Shown: positions 43,720-53,763, numbered from the stretch's first letter. The stretch: 64,000 nucleotides of DNA from Dethiosulfovibrio faecalis (GCF_021568795.1 NZ_JAKGUE010000009.1:1-64000), one strand, 5' to 3'. Translations and numbers: made by a program. Notes: a model not told the origin generated them from the letters alone.

Positions 43720-44640
43720 TTGGGTAGATTCATAGTTAGGAGGCTGATGCTGGCGATTCCGGTATTGATAGGGGTCTCCATAATAGCCTTCTTGATTCTT
43801 CATCTATCCCCGGGAGATCCGGCGGAGCTCCTGGCCGGAGACGAGGCGACCCAGGCGGATATCCAGCTGATCAGGGAGGAGTTCGGACTCGACAAACCCC
43901 TGACGACCCAGTACTTCCGCTTTATCCGAGGGGTTTTCACAGGAGATCTGATCTCCATGAAATACGAGATACCGGTGATGGAGATAGTCGGCAAGAGGCT
44001 CAAGAACACGCTGATCCTCTCCTCCGCCGCCATACTAATCTCCGTCGTGATAGGGATAATGGCCGGAATTCTCTCGGCGGTGCATCGGTACTCGTGGATA
44101 GACTATCTGTCGACCTTCATAGCCCTTCTCGGGGTATCGATGCCGGTCTTCTGGTGGGGGCTTCTGATGATCCTCCTGTTCTCCGTAACCCTGATGTGGC
44201 TTCCGTCGGGAGGGATGGGCGGCATAAGACATCTGATAATGCCGGCCATTGCCCTGGGAACGGCGTCAACCGGGATCATCGCCAGGATGACCCGCTCCAG
44301 CATGTTGGACGTACTCCAGCAGGACTATATCACGACCGCCGTCGCCAAAGGACTGAGACAGAAACTGGTCATATATCGTCACGCCCTGAGAAACGCCCTC
44401 ATCCCGACGGTGACGGTGATAGGCCTCCAGTTCGGGTATATGCTGGCGGGAGCTGTCCTGACCGAGTCGGTCTTCTCCTGGCCGGGAATAGGTCGGCTTC
44501 TGGTCGACTCCATAATGGGAAGGGACTATCCGGTCGTCCAGACGGCCCTGCTGGTAATAGCCCTCATATTCGTACTGGCGAACCTGGTGGTTGACGTCCT
44601 GTACGCGCTTTTGGATCCGAGGATCAGATACAATGATTGA
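43720..44640 (+). CDS. dppB: dipeptide/oligopeptide ABC transporter permease
   Basis: A 306-aa permease of the DppB/OppB family with six spans. The N-terminal motif RRLMLAIPVLIGVSIIAFLI, the L-x-P-G-D-P-A region and the EAA loop near residue 205 (A-K-G-L-R-Q-K-L-V-I-Y-R-H-A-L-R-N-A-L-I-P) are typical. The start is a TTG just after AGGAGGAAGGAAT. It overlaps dppC by 8 nt. Confidence 0.92.
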   Translation: MGRFIVRRLMLAIPVLIGVSIIAFLILHLSPGDPAELLAGDEATQADIQLIREEFGLDKPLTTQYFRFIRGVFTGDLISMKYEIPVMEIVGKRLKNTLILSSAAILISVVIGIMAGILSAVHRYSWIDYLSTFIALLGVSMPVFWWGLLMILLFSVTLMWLPSGGMGGIRHLIMPAIALGTASTGIIARMTRSSMLDVLQQDYITTAVAKGLRQKLVIYRHALRNALIPTVTVIGLQFGYMLAGAVLTESVFSWPGIGRLLVDSIMGRDYPVVQTALLVIALIFVLANLVVDVLYALLDPRIRYND

Positions 44641-45502
44641 CGTTAAAAAAACGGCGAAAAATAGATCGCACCTGAGCATAATATGGCGAAGACTCAGCCG
44701 CAGCAAGACCGCCGTGCTGGGACTGTTTATAGTGACCCTTTACGTCCTCATAGCTTTGGTGGGGCCCCATATGGCCCCATACGATCCCATGGCCCAGAAC
44801 CTCAGCGACGCATTTCTGGCACCGTCGGGAGATCACCTGATGGGCTGCGACGAGTTCGGACGGGATATATTCAGCAGGATAATCCACGGAGCCAGGGTCT
44901 CGCTGATAATTCAGTTCAACTCGGTGGTAATAGCGTTGGTCATAGGCATAGCCCTCGGAGCGATGGGAGGTTATTTCGGAGGTCTGATCGACGAGATAAT
45001 AATGAGACTGATGGACATAATGCTGGCCTTTCCCGGCATGCTCCTGGCCCTGGCCATAGTGGCCATGCTGGGCCCCAATTTGACAAACCTCATAGTCGCA
45101 ATAGGGATATACTCGGTGCCTCAGTTCGCCAGGGTAACCAGAGGTGCGGTCATATCGGTGAAGAAAAACGACTACGTCACGGCGGCCCAGGCCATAGGGG
45201 AGTCGAATCGATCGGTGATAATGAGATACGTGCTGCCAAACGCCCTCTCCCCCATCATCGTCCAGACCACCTTGAGGATGGCAACTGTTCTCCTCACAGC
45301 GGCGGGGCTGGGATTTCTCGGACTGGGAGTACAGCCCCCCACCCCGGAGTGGGGCACCATGCTCAGCGGAGCCAGGATGTACCTTCGGACCGCCCCCTTC
45401 GTGGCGTTCTTTCCCGGCCTGGCAATAATGATAGTTGTCCTGGGATTCAACTTTTTCGGAGACGGGCTTCAGGATGCCTTGAACCCCAGACTTAAGGAGT
45501 GA
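44633..45502 (+). CDS. dppC: dipeptide/oligopeptide ABC transporter permease
   Basis: A 289-aa DppC/OppC permease. An N-terminal cytoplasmic stretch leads to the first span (about 32-52), followed by the family motif H-x-x-G-C/T-D-E-F-G-R-D (here LMGCDEFGRDIFSRIIHGAR). The EAA loop is A-I-G-E-S-N-R-S-V-I-M-R-Y-V-L-P-N-A-L-S-P. The ATG at 44633 overlaps the dppB end; a longer frame inside dppB is rejected. Confidence 0.92.
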   Translation: MIDVKKTAKNRSHLSIIWRRLSRSKTAVLGLFIVTLYVLIALVGPHMAPYDPMAQNLSDAFLAPSGDHLMGCDEFGRDIFSRIIHGARVSLIIQFNSVVIALVIGIALGAMGGYFGGLIDEIIMRLMDIMLAFPGMLLALAIVAMLGPNLTNLIVAIGIYSVPQFARVTRGAVISVKKNDYVTAAQAIGESNRSVIMRYVLPNALSPIIVQTTLRMATVLLTAAGLGFLGLGVQPPTPEWGTMLSGARMYLRTAPFVAFFPGLAIMIVVLGFNFFGDGLQDALNPRLKE

Positions 45503-45507
45503 CCGTC

Positions 45508-46476
45508 GTGGCTGAGAAGATATTGGAGGTCAAGGACCTCTCTACGTGGTTCTACACGGAGGAAGGGATCGTGAAAGCCCTGGAAAAGGTGAGCTTCTCC
45601 ATAGATCAGGGGGAGATCCTGGGCATAGTGGGGGAGACCGGATGCGGTAAATCCGTCACATCTCGTTCCATAATGGGCCTGATTCCCCAGCCTCCGGGAA
45701 AGATAGTGGAAGGGCAGGTCCTGTTTCAGGACAGGGATCTGCTCACCCTACCGGACGACGAGATGCGCTCCATCAGAGGCTGCGACATGGCGATGATATT
45801 TCAGGATCCCATGAGCAGTCTGAACCCGGTACTGAAGGTCGGATTCCAGGTCGAGGAGGCAATAAAGGCCCACGGTTCGGTCTCCGACGAGGAGGCAAGG
45901 TCCAGAGCCCTCGAGATGTTCCGTAAGGTCAACATACCGGACCCGGAGAAGTCGCTGGGAAGATATCCCCATCAGTTCTCCGGAGGGATGAAACAGAGGG
46001 TGATGATAGCCATGGCCCTCTGCTGCAACCCCAAGCTGTTGATCGCCGACGAGCCTACGACCGCCCTGGACGTGTCGATACAGGCCCAGATACTGTCGCT
46101 CATCAAGGCTCTCCAAAGGGATTTCGGCAGCTCGATAATGCTGATCTCCCACGACCTGGGAGTGATAGCCACGATGGCGCAGAAGGTAGCGGTAATGTAC
46201 GCCGGCAGCATCATAGAGTACGGAACGGTTAACGACATATTCGACTCGCCCCTCCACCCCTACACGAAGGGGCTCATAGGGGCGATCCCGAGGCTGGACA
46301 GGGATCAGGAGCGGCTGGACGTCATAAAAGGATCCCTGCCGAATCTCATACATCTTCCGGAGGGATGCAAATTCCGGGAGCGCTGCCCCATGGCGGAGCC
46401 GATCTGCGCCACGGCCCGTCCTCCCAGGATTACCGACGAAAACGGACACGAGGTGGCCTGCTATGCCTATCGTTGA
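45508..46476 (+). CDS. dppD: dipeptide/oligopeptide ABC transporter ATPase
   Basis: A 322-aa ATPase with Walker A GETGCGKSVTSRS, signature QFSGGMKQRVMIAMAL, Walker B L-L-I-A-D-E-P-T-T-A-L-D, and the C-terminal cysteine-rich oligopeptide-ATPase tail (CKFRERCPMAEPICATARPP) that may bind an Fe-S cluster. A GTG at 45508 has GGAG 8 nt upstream; the GTG at 45499 overlaps that site. The 3' end overlaps dppF by 14 nt. Confidence 0.92.
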   Translation: MAEKILEVKDLSTWFYTEEGIVKALEKVSFSIDQGEILGIVGETGCGKSVTSRSIMGLIPQPPGKIVEGQVLFQDRDLLTLPDDEMRSIRGCDMAMIFQDPMSSLNPVLKVGFQVEEAIKAHGSVSDEEARSRALEMFRKVNIPDPEKSLGRYPHQFSGGMKQRVMIAMALCCNPKLLIADEPTTALDVSIQAQILSLIKALQRDFGSSIMLISHDLGVIATMAQKVAVMYAGSIIEYGTVNDIFDSPLHPYTKGLIGAIPRLDRDQERLDVIKGSLPNLIHLPEGCKFRERCPMAEPICATARPPRITDENGHEVACYAYR

Positions 46477-47428
46477 GGTTTCCAAACTTAAGAAGCACTT
46501 CCCCATCGACAAAGGGATCGTTTTTCCCAAGGTCGTCGGCCACGTAAAGGCAGTCGACGGAGTATCCTTCTCCATCCCGGAGGGAGAGACCCTAGGGCTG
46601 GTAGGAGAGTCGGGAAGCGGAAAGTCCACGGCGGGGAACATGATCCTCCGTCTGCTCTCCCCCACGTCGGGCGACGTCCTCTACAGGGGGAGATCGGTGC
46701 TCGAGATGGACGACGCCGAGCTTCACCGGTTCAGATCGAAGGCCCAGATGGTGTTCCAGAACCCCTTCGCCTCCCTCAATCCCAGGATGATAGTCCGGGA
46801 CATAGTGGGACGGGTGCTGAAGGTGCACGGTGTAAGGGACGAAAACGACATATCCGACAGGGTGCTAAAAATCCTCCTCGAAGTGGGGCTCAAGGAAGAA
46901 CACATGACCCGCTATCCACACGAGTTCTCCGGAGGACAGAGACAGAGGATCGCGGTGGCCAGAGCTCTCATATCCGACCCGGACTTCATCGTCCTGGACG
47001 AGCCCACCTCGGCCCTGGACGTGTCGGTTCAGGCCCAGATCCTGAACCTTTTCAAGAATCTCCAGAGCGAGAGAGGTCTGACGTATCTGTTCATATCGCA
47101 CGACCTCAGCGTCATAAGGCACATAAGCCACAGTGTGGCGGTACTCTATCTGGGAAAGATGATGGAATACGCTTCGAAAAGGGATCTGTTCTCCTCGCCT
47201 CTCCATCCCTATACCAGAGCTCTCCTGGAGAGCATTCCCAAACCCTACGTCACGGGAGAGGACATAGAGGACAAGGTCATAAAGGGAGACATACCCAGTC
47301 CCATAGATCCTCCGGCTGGGTGCAGATTCCACACCAGGTGCCCCGAGGCCTGCGAACGATGCAGAGACGAGGAACCGGCTTGGAGGGAGGTGGGAGAGGG
47401 ACACTTCGTGGCGTGCCACCGCGTCTGA
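46463..47428 (+). CDS. dppF: dipeptide/oligopeptide ABC transporter ATPase
   Basis: A 321-aa ATPase partner of DppD, with Walker A GESGSGKSTAGNMILRLLSP, signature EFSGGQRQRIAVARALISDP, Walker B F-I-V-L-D-E-P-T-S-A-L-D and the Cys-rich tail C-R-F-H-T-R-C-P-E-A-C. The ATG overlaps the dppD end. The two ATPases power the DppBC pore. Confidence 0.93.
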   Translation: MPIVEVSKLKKHFPIDKGIVFPKVVGHVKAVDGVSFSIPEGETLGLVGESGSGKSTAGNMILRLLSPTSGDVLYRGRSVLEMDDAELHRFRSKAQMVFQNPFASLNPRMIVRDIVGRVLKVHGVRDENDISDRVLKILLEVGLKEEHMTRYPHEFSGGQRQRIAVARALISDPDFIVLDEPTSALDVSVQAQILNLFKNLQSERGLTYLFISHDLSVIRHISHSVAVLYLGKMMEYASKRDLFSSPLHPYTRALLESIPKPYVTGEDIEDKVIKGDIPSPIDPPAGCRFHTRCPEACERCRDEEPAWREVGEGHFVACHRV

Positions 47429-47481
47429 CAGGCCGGGGAACCGGCATAACGAACCTAAAGGACAAAAGGAGGTCTAAAAGA

Positions 47482-49065
47482 ATGTTGCGAATCGGAAGAA
47501 AAGGACTGTTGCTCGCCCTCTTGACGGCCCTGGCGGCCACTAGCTTTACCGCGGCCGCCTTCGGAGGCGGCAAGGAACTCGTGATAGCCAAGAGCAGAGA
47601 GGCCCTCGCCCTTGATCCCCAGGACATAAGCGACACTCCCTCGGAGGAGATAAACCACGCCATATACGAGGGACTGGTTACCTTCGACGAAGAGCTGAAC
47701 GTAGTGCCTATGCTGGCGAAGGAATGGAGCCACTCGGAGGACGGCCTGGAGTGGACCTTCAAGCTTAAAGAGGGGATCGCGTTCCACAGCGGCACCCCCT
47801 TCGACGCCGAGGCGGTAAAGGTCAACTTCGACCGGATACTGAACGGCAAATACAAGAGGACCTCCCTTTACGCCCCTGTCATAAAGGAGGTCTCCGTGGT
47901 GGACGACCATACGGTCAAGTTCACATTGAAGGAGTCCTTCGGCCCGTTTCTGAACGTGCTGGCCCATACCGCCGGTCTGATCCTGGACCCCAGCTACGTC
48001 CAGGACCCTAAGAAGAACGAGTCGATCAAACACAGGCCCTCCGGAACCGGCCCCTTCATGCTGGACGAGTGGGAACAGGGAGACTATATCGCCCTCAAGG
48101 CCAACAAAAAATACTGGCAGGGCAAGCCCAAGATCGACCGCCTCGTGTTCCGCACCGTCCCGGAGGACAGCGCCAGGGCGATGATGATAGAGACCGGAGA
48201 GGTCGACATAGCGGAGCAGATTCCTCCAACCGACGTGGAGAGGCTCGGGAAAAACAAGCGTATCGACATGAAGGTCCTGCCCTCCATAGTCGTCCAGTTC
48301 GTGGGGGTCAACTGCCAGAACGAAGTGTTGAAGGATCCGGCTGTCCGAAGGGCTCTGGCCTACTCCATAGACCGCCAGGCCATATGCGATAAGATCCTCC
48401 TGGGATACGCAGAGCCGGTCAACTCCATGGTGGCCCCTCTGGTGAACGGATACAGCGAGGTCCCCGGCTTCGCCTACGATCCCGAGAAGGCCAAGGCCAT
48501 ACTGGAGGAAGCGGGATGGACCGACTCCGATGGGGACGGGATCAGGGATAAAGACGGCAAGAAACTCACCGTAGAATTCTGGACCCACGGAAGAGATACC
48601 CTGTCACTGAAGGTTCCCCAGGCGGTCCAGTCCTTCGCCTCGGCCGTCGGTTTCGACTGCCAGATGAAGGTCATGGACTGGGGCGCATTCCTTGCCGCGA
48701 CGAGAAAACCCGTCGAGGAGAGCACCTCTCAGCTTATGTGGCTGGGCTGGAGCCCCTCCACGGGAGACGCCGACTGGGTATATCGCCCTCTCGTCCACTC
48801 GGACTACTGGCAGCCCAAGGGCCCCAACCGGCCGTTCTACAGCAACGAGACCGTGGACGAGAACATAATGGTCGGCTTCCACAGCGTAGATCAGGACGAA
48901 CGTAGAGAGGCATACAGAAAGGCCCAGGAAATACTCAACCAGGAGCTTCCCTGGATCCCCCTCTACACCAGAAAGACCCTTCACGCCTTCAGCAAAAAGC
49001 TGGAGAACGTGGAATATCTTCCGCTGGACTTCGTGGTCATATCTCACGAAACCGACAAAAAGTAG
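47482..49065 (+). CDS. peptide/nickel-type ABC transporter substrate-binding protein
   Basis: A 527-aa family-5 extracytoplasmic binding protein. A signal peptide covers about residues 1-27. The mature protein has the family features L-D-P-Q-D (after V-I-A-K-S-R-E-A-L-A), Y-E-G-L-V-T-F-D-E-E-L-N-V-V-P-M-L-A-K-E-W and F-K-L-K-E-G-I-A-F-H-S-G-T-P-F. The ATG at 47482 lies 9 nt behind AAGGAGG; the longer frame into dppF is rejected. Most members bind di- or oligopeptides, and the D-aminopeptidase upstream suggests D-residue-containing peptides may be among the ligands. Confidence 0.92.
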   Translation: MLRIGRKGLLLALLTALAATSFTAAAFGGGKELVIAKSREALALDPQDISDTPSEEINHAIYEGLVTFDEELNVVPMLAKEWSHSEDGLEWTFKLKEGIAFHSGTPFDAEAVKVNFDRILNGKYKRTSLYAPVIKEVSVVDDHTVKFTLKESFGPFLNVLAHTAGLILDPSYVQDPKKNESIKHRPSGTGPFMLDEWEQGDYIALKANKKYWQGKPKIDRLVFRTVPEDSARAMMIETGEVDIAEQIPPTDVERLGKNKRIDMKVLPSIVVQFVGVNCQNEVLKDPAVRRALAYSIDRQAICDKILLGYAEPVNSMVAPLVNGYSEVPGFAYDPEKAKAILEEAGWTDSDGDGIRDKDGKKLTVEFWTHGRDTLSLKVPQAVQSFASAVGFDCQMKVMDWGAFLAATRKPVEESTSQLMWLGWSPSTGDADWVYRPLVHSDYWQPKGPNRPFYSNETVDENIMVGFHSVDQDERREAYRKAQEILNQELPWIPLYTRKTLHAFSKKLENVEYLPLDFVVISHETDKK

Positions 49066-49075
49066 CGTTTAAGAC

Positions 49076-49105
49076 AGGCCTCCTCTAATCGGAGGGGGCC
49101 TTTTT
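49076..49105 (+). terminator. terminator after the peptide-binding protein gene
   Basis: AGGCCTCCTC pairs with GAGGGGGCCT (one T-G wobble) around TAATCG and runs into TTTTT. The next gene starts only 24 bp later. Confidence 0.8.
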
Positions 49106-49128
49106 ACGACCTCTGGGAGGGGACGAAT

Positions 49129-50913
49129 TTGATCTCTTTCGGCATAGCCCTTTTACTCGTCGCAGCTTCGCTGTTTCTTATACCTACAAAAGCCCGAGGC
49201 TGTACCTGCATCGTGGCGGGGAAAAACGCATCCGCCACCGGCAGGGTTTTGGTGGGACACAACGAGGACGACTCGGGAAGATGCGTCATGGCCCACCACC
49301 TGGTACCTCCTGTCGACAGGCCCGTGGGAACAGCAACTTCCTTCGAACCCTGTTCCGCCTCGATAGACCGCTCCGGAAGATCTCTGGGATACATATGGTC
49401 TCAGGCCCGTTCGGTACCGGCCCTGTCCGGGGCGGACTGTTTCCTGAACGAGAAAGGGGTCTTCGTCGCGAGCGACAGCTGCCGGCATTCCAGACAGGAT
49501 AACGAACCGGATCTGTCAAACGGAGGCCTGGTATACGGACTCAGAATATCCATAGCTGAAAGGGCCCGATCGGCCCGTGATGGGGTCAAAATAGCGGCGG
49601 ATCTCATCGAACGATACGGATACGACAACACCGGCAGATGCTACATAATAGCCGACGCCGAGGAAGCCTGGCTCCTACAGGTCATGAAGGGGAAACACTA
49701 CTGCGCCAAGAGGGTGGACGACGACGAGGTAGCCTTCATACCGAACCACTACACCATAAGACACGTCGTCCCGGGAGAAGAAGGGGTTCTTATGTCCCGA
49801 GGATTTATCGAAATGGGCGAAAAAAAGGGATGGCTGACGGGAAAGAACGACTGTTTCGACTTCGCCAGGACGGTACAGGACCGCAGCAGTGTAAACCTTC
49901 GAGGGAACCTGTACAGACACAGACACGCCCTGTCTCGGATAACCGGAATCGACTGGAGCGAAGAAGAGGACCTTCCCTTCTCGGTCGAACCGAGACGTCC
50001 CATGGACGTCAAGGACGTCATGGGGGTCCTCAGGGACCACTACGAAGGAAGCCCCGACGACGTCAGAGGAAAATGGGACAGCTCGCCCCACTACACAGAG
50101 ATCCGCCGGATATGCACCGGCACCACATTAGGAGCCCTGGTGGTCCGGTTCAGAGACCGCCCGGAGCTCAACACCCTCTGGACCTCCACCGGGAGACCTT
50201 GCACGTCTCCATTCGTTCCCTGGTACGGAGGGGTTCTAGGTATGCCCCAGGAGTTTTTGGTCGAGGATCACGAGAGCTCTCTGAAGAGACACTTTCACTT
50301 CACCCCTAAGGACATGGCCTACGACCCTTCCATACCTTGGTGGGAGATACAGCAATTTCAGTCGCTCCTGGACGGCCAGTTCGACGACAGCTTCGAGACG
50401 GTGAAAAGTCACGTCGAAGAGGTGGAGAAAAACTGGATCGACGAGGACGACGTAATAGCGGAAAAGGCCCGATCCCTCATGGACAAGGACAGGGAAGAGG
50501 CTTTGCTGATACTGACCGGCGAGACCGCGAAAAAGGCGAGACAGTCGATGGACGTGGTCCGCTACATGGCAGGCAGACTCCCCAGAACGGAGCTATCGAC
50601 CGACTCGAAAAGGATCACCTACAAATCGAGAGAAGAGGAGATAACCCTTTTCCTCAAATACGACGGCCACCCCGTCGAGAAAAGACTCGTTTTCGGTCAG
50701 GGAATGCAGTCCCCCGAAAGCTGGGCTACTGCGATAAGAGGCTCCCTCAGGAGGAGGGACTCGGACTGGGAGGTCTCCTTCAGGGTGAGGGAACTCACGG
50801 AAAAGTGCACTCCCTGCTACAGCGACTTCTGGCTCTACGGAGAGGACGACTCGGGCAACCCCATCGTTGGTAGTGTAGTCATAGACGTGGTCGAAATGGA
50901 AAAAGATAGATAA
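49129..50913 (+). CDS. exported C69-family peptidase (third), divergent form with extra C-terminal domain
   Basis: A 594-aa protein. The signal peptide ends just before Cys25 in GCTCIVAGKNASATGRVLVG, the C69 N-terminal nucleophile site, and H-N-E-D-D follows. It is less like the other two C69 proteins than they are to each other, and it has about 110 extra C-terminal residues (after about 480) predicted as beta-strands. The start is a TTG 6 nt behind GGAGGGG. A terminator separates it from the Dpp operon. Its location fits hydrolysis of peptides outside the membrane before uptake of the products. Confidence 0.82.
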   Translation: MISFGIALLLVAASLFLIPTKARGCTCIVAGKNASATGRVLVGHNEDDSGRCVMAHHLVPPVDRPVGTATSFEPCSASIDRSGRSLGYIWSQARSVPALSGADCFLNEKGVFVASDSCRHSRQDNEPDLSNGGLVYGLRISIAERARSARDGVKIAADLIERYGYDNTGRCYIIADAEEAWLLQVMKGKHYCAKRVDDDEVAFIPNHYTIRHVVPGEEGVLMSRGFIEMGEKKGWLTGKNDCFDFARTVQDRSSVNLRGNLYRHRHALSRITGIDWSEEEDLPFSVEPRRPMDVKDVMGVLRDHYEGSPDDVRGKWDSSPHYTEIRRICTGTTLGALVVRFRDRPELNTLWTSTGRPCTSPFVPWYGGVLGMPQEFLVEDHESSLKRHFHFTPKDMAYDPSIPWWEIQQFQSLLDGQFDDSFETVKSHVEEVEKNWIDEDDVIAEKARSLMDKDREEALLILTGETAKKARQSMDVVRYMAGRLPRTELSTDSKRITYKSREEEITLFLKYDGHPVEKRLVFGQGMQSPESWATAIRGSLRRRDSDWEVSFRVRELTEKCTPCYSDFWLYGEDDSGNPIVGSVVIDVVEMEKDR

Positions 50914-50953
50914 AAAGAGAGGCGGGACCATCCAGATGATCCCGCCTCTCTTC
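50912..50953. terminator. bidirectional terminator between the third C69 peptidase and a chemoreceptor
   Basis: AGAGAGGCGGGA pairs with TCCCGCCTCTCT around a 12-base loop, preceded by A5 and followed by T-rich sequence. Confidence 0.85.
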
Positions 50954-50972
50954 AGTTTCTCAAGTTCTCAAG

Positions 50973-53027
50973 CTATATATCCTCTTTCAATTTAGCCACC
51001 GCTTTTTCGTTCCCCAGAGAGAACCTGCCTAATTGAGATTGAATCTCGCCGGACAGATTAGACAGCAACTCTGCCTCCTTCGCCACGTTTTCCGCCACAT
51101 CGGCGGTCCTGTCGGCTCCATCTTTCACCGAAGAGACCTTAACGGCCATGTCCTCCGTGGACTGGGCAGCTTGATCCACCGCATTGGCCATCTCCCCGGC
51201 GGAAGCTGCCTGTTCTTCCGCAGCGGCCGCTATATTCTGCATGGCCTCGTTGACCAGATCGACCTGTTTCAACACCTCGTCGAGTCCTCGCTTGGCTTCG
51301 TCGGCATCCTCCAGAGTTCTGTCCATCACATCTCCGGATTCCTGGGCATGCTGAACGGTTCGCTCCGTCTGATCACGAAGTTCCTCTATAAGCCCACCTA
51401 TTTTTTGGGATGCACCGGCAGACTCCTCCGCCAACTTGCGGACCTCCTCGGCCACCACCGCGAAGCCCCTGCCAGCCTCTCCGGCCCTGGCAGCCTCTAT
51501 GGCGGCGTTCAGAGCCAACAGATTCGTCTGATCCGCTATGGCATTTATCGTGTCGATAAAACCGGTCACCTCCTGCACGGATCTACTGAGGCTGGTCATG
51601 GTATCCACCGTATACTTCGTCTTCTCGCCTACGTCGCCGATGCTTTGGATAATCTTATCGACCCTTTTAGCCGCATCCCTGGAGGTCTCCATGGCGATAG
51701 CGGTGGATTCCGCTCCCTTGGTGGCGGAATCGGCGGTGATCGTCGTGCTTGAAGAGACCTCTTCCACTCCGGCGTTCGTCTCCTCCAAAGCTGCCGAGTT
51801 GCCCTCCGCCAAGGCGGAGATCTCCGTTATGGCCTGTAACACTGATTCCGCATCGTGACTGGAATTGTCGCTTAGGAGCCTTAATCCTCCGGCGCTCTCG
51901 GCCACTTTATCGCTCTCTAAACTCAGAGAAGAGATGGTCTCCCTCAAAGACCCCACCATATTGGAAAGAGCCTCTATCATATCCCCCAAAGAATCCCTGG
52001 CCATATAGCCTATCGTCTTGGGATCGACCGAAAGATCTCCATCCCCGACGGATCCGGCCATGGCCGCCACGGCCTTAAGGGGACGGTCGATCCCCCTATA
52101 GGTCACGAAGGTTATCCCGACGATTATGGCCAACGCCAGGGCCGATACCAACAGAAGGATCGAGGTAAGTCCCCTTACTATTTCCGTGACGGCCGAAAGA
52201 GGATAGAGAATAGCCAGAGACAACCCGGAGGATACGGGCCCATAGAAAGCCCTGTACCTCTCCCCTTCCTCCGTTACTTCCATCACACCGGACCGACCGG
52301 CTATCATATCGGAGGCCATGGCCGCCATAGAGGAATCCTGACCGTCCTTGTTCAATAGATTGGTCTTCATGGAATCCTTTTCATCGGGCCCCACTATTAT
52401 GGTTCCGGCAGGACTCAAAAGAAAAGTTCGTCCTCTGCCGAGGATCTTTATTCCCTTCACGAACTCTGTCATTGCGTCCATCTCGACGTCTGCAGCCACC
52501 ACGCCTAGAGTCTTTCCAGATCCATCTCTAACAGCCTGAGACACGGAAAAAAGGGCCTTGCCCGTGTAGGCATCCCGATAGGGTTCGGTAATCGCCACTC
52601 GACCACCCCCCTTCTTGCCCTTAACGTACCACTCTCTTTCCCTCGGATCGTAGTCATCTCCGGCCTTCTCTCTGAGACCGTCGGAAAACCCTCCGTCCTC
52701 TTCAAAACCAAAATAAACGGTAAATATACCTAGTTTACCGTTTAACCCCAGAATCGAGGCCATATGGTCCTCCATTCCAGCCTGAGTCCTGTCAGATTGA
52801 TTTCCCCAAACTCGGCTTACCCACAGGGAGGAGTTTTCCACGACGTTTATTATCTTCTCGGTGTATTCCTCCAGAGTAACCAAAGAGGTCTTCAGGGTTT
52901 CTTCTCCTACCTCTAAGACCTGCTCGGAAAGAATTTCTCTGCTCCTCCTGTATGTAATGGCGGTCATGGATAAAACCACTATCATAACCGTCACTGTCAT
53001 GGATATAAACTTAGCTCTTACGGTCAA
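50973..53027 (-). CDS. methyl-accepting chemotaxis protein with Cache-type sensor domain
   Basis: A 684-aa chemoreceptor. The first membrane span (about residues 5-25) is followed by a periplasmic double-Cache domain with the telltale [24 protein letters not shown] and V-A-A-D-V-E-M-D. A second span lies near 285-305, then HAMP and the signalling tip [20 protein letters not shown]. Cache receptors of this kind often bind amino acids or carboxylates. A GTG at 53036 overlaps the ribosome site, whereas the TTG at 53027 is 7 nt behind AGGAGG. The 175 bp upstream hold a possible TTGTGA-17-TATGTT promoter and the grdA terminator. Confidence 0.9.
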   Translation of the reverse strand: MTVRAKFISMTVTVMIVVLSMTAITYRRSREILSEQVLEVGEETLKTSLVTLEEYTEKIINVVENSSLWVSRVWGNQSDRTQAGMEDHMASILGLNGKLGIFTVYFGFEEDGGFSDGLREKAGDDYDPREREWYVKGKKGGGRVAITEPYRDAYTGKALFSVSQAVRDGSGKTLGVVAADVEMDAMTEFVKGIKILGRGRTFLLSPAGTIIVGPDEKDSMKTNLLNKDGQDSSMAAMASDMIAGRSGVMEVTEEGERYRAFYGPVSSGLSLAILYPLSAVTEIVRGLTSILLLVSALALAIIVGITFVTYRGIDRPLKAVAAMAGSVGDGDLSVDPKTIGYMARDSLGDMIEALSNMVGSLRETISSLSLESDKVAESAGGLRLLSDNSSHDAESVLQAITEISALAEGNSAALEETNAGVEEVSSSTTITADSATKGAESTAIAMETSRDAAKRVDKIIQSIGDVGEKTKYTVDTMTSLSRSVQEVTGFIDTINAIADQTNLLALNAAIEAARAGEAGRGFAVVAEEVRKLAEESAGASQKIGGLIEELRDQTERTVQHAQESGDVMDRTLEDADEAKRGLDEVLKQVDLVNEAMQNIAAAAEEQAASAGEMANAVDQAAQSTEDMAVKVSSVKDGADRTADVAENVAKEAELLSNLSGEIQSQLGRFSLGNEKAVAKLKEDI

Positions 53028-53157
53028 AAAACGCACCTCCTATCGAATCTACCCATAACATACATCGTCATCAGTGAATTCACAAGAGGAGAAAGTAAAC
53101 AAAAGAAGGACGCATGATTCGTCAGACAATATATAGCCATACCGAAAACATAACAAA

Positions 53158-53190
53158 AGAAGAGGCGCCGAAAACGGCGCCTCTTCTCTT
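53158..53190 (-). terminator. grdA terminator
   Basis: AGAAGAGGCGCCG pairs perfectly with CGGCGCCTCTTCT around AAAA. On the minus strand it is followed by TTTTGTTAT, 13-45 bp after the grdA stop. Confidence 0.88.
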
Positions 53191-53202
53191 TATTTACAAG
53201 AC

Positions 53203-53679
53203 TTACAGGCTGAACTTAGAGAACTGATCTCTCATGCCCTTTACGGCTTCAGCCAAAGCCTCGGGCTCGAGAACCATTTCCATCATGCTGATCTGGTTCT
53301 CCCATTCCTCCGGATCCGCCTCATCGCGGATTTCCTGATCGAAAATGTCGTAGACGGCTAGTCCTAACTGGACGCCGGCGAGTGGTCCTGCGTAGGTGGG
53401 GTCTCCGTTACACACGGTCTCGGCGTAAATCTCTGCGCCTTCCGCATCGGAGGAACCCAGTATAACCACGATATCCTCGGGGTTGTACTTCTCAGCAGCG
53501 TCTTTGACGCGCTGCTGATTCTGCAGGTCCATCGCTCCAGCCGCCGTTCAGACGAAGCACTCGGTGACGGAGAAGATCACCTCGGCTCCACTGTTCTTGA
53601 AACACGCCTCCATGGCAGGTGCGGGAACACCGTCACGCTCGCCGAGGAGGATAAGTTTCTTTCCGGCCAATTTGCCCAT
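53203..53679 (-). CDS. grdA: glycine/sarcosine/betaine reductase selenoprotein A (selenocysteine at residue 44)
   Basis: GrdA is the small selenoprotein of clostridial-type glycine reductase, which takes the carboxymethyl group from component B and passes it to component C to make acetyl phosphate. The frame appears broken by a TGA at 53548-53550, but the codon lies in T-E-C-F-V[13 protein letters not shown], the redox motif CxxU of GrdA. With the ATG at 53679 (GGGAGGTG upstream) the selenocysteine is residue 44 and the protein 158 aa, both matching known GrdA. The N-terminus [20 protein letters not shown] is also diagnostic. The other grd genes are not in this window. A strong terminator follows. 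Confidence 0.96.
53548..53550 (-). other. in-frame UGA read as selenocysteine (Sec44 of GrdA)
   Basis: The two reading frames on either side are the same frame, join with no gap, and together match GrdA end to end. The bacterial SECIS element should lie in the roughly 40 nt downstream of the UGA; I could not fold it with certainty by eye. Confidence 0.95.
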
Positions 53680-53757
53680 GCTTTTCACCTCCCTCTTCTT
53701 TATGACGGATCTTGACAAAGGGGCGACACGAGCCCTTATGCCACCGTCTAAGGCCAC

Positions 53758-53763
53758 ATTATA
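53758..53763 (-). promoter_or_regulatory. possible -10 element for grdA
   Basis: A perfect TATAAT on the minus strand overlaps the stop codon of the upstream ProRS-like gene, about 80 bp before the grdA ATG. There is no good -35 box at 17 bases, so independent transcription of grdA is only possible. Confidence 0.35.

Noticed and set aside
53203-53757. Two separate small genes on either side of 53548
   Set aside because: Same frame, joined by a UGA in the exact position of selenocysteine in GrdA; one gene.
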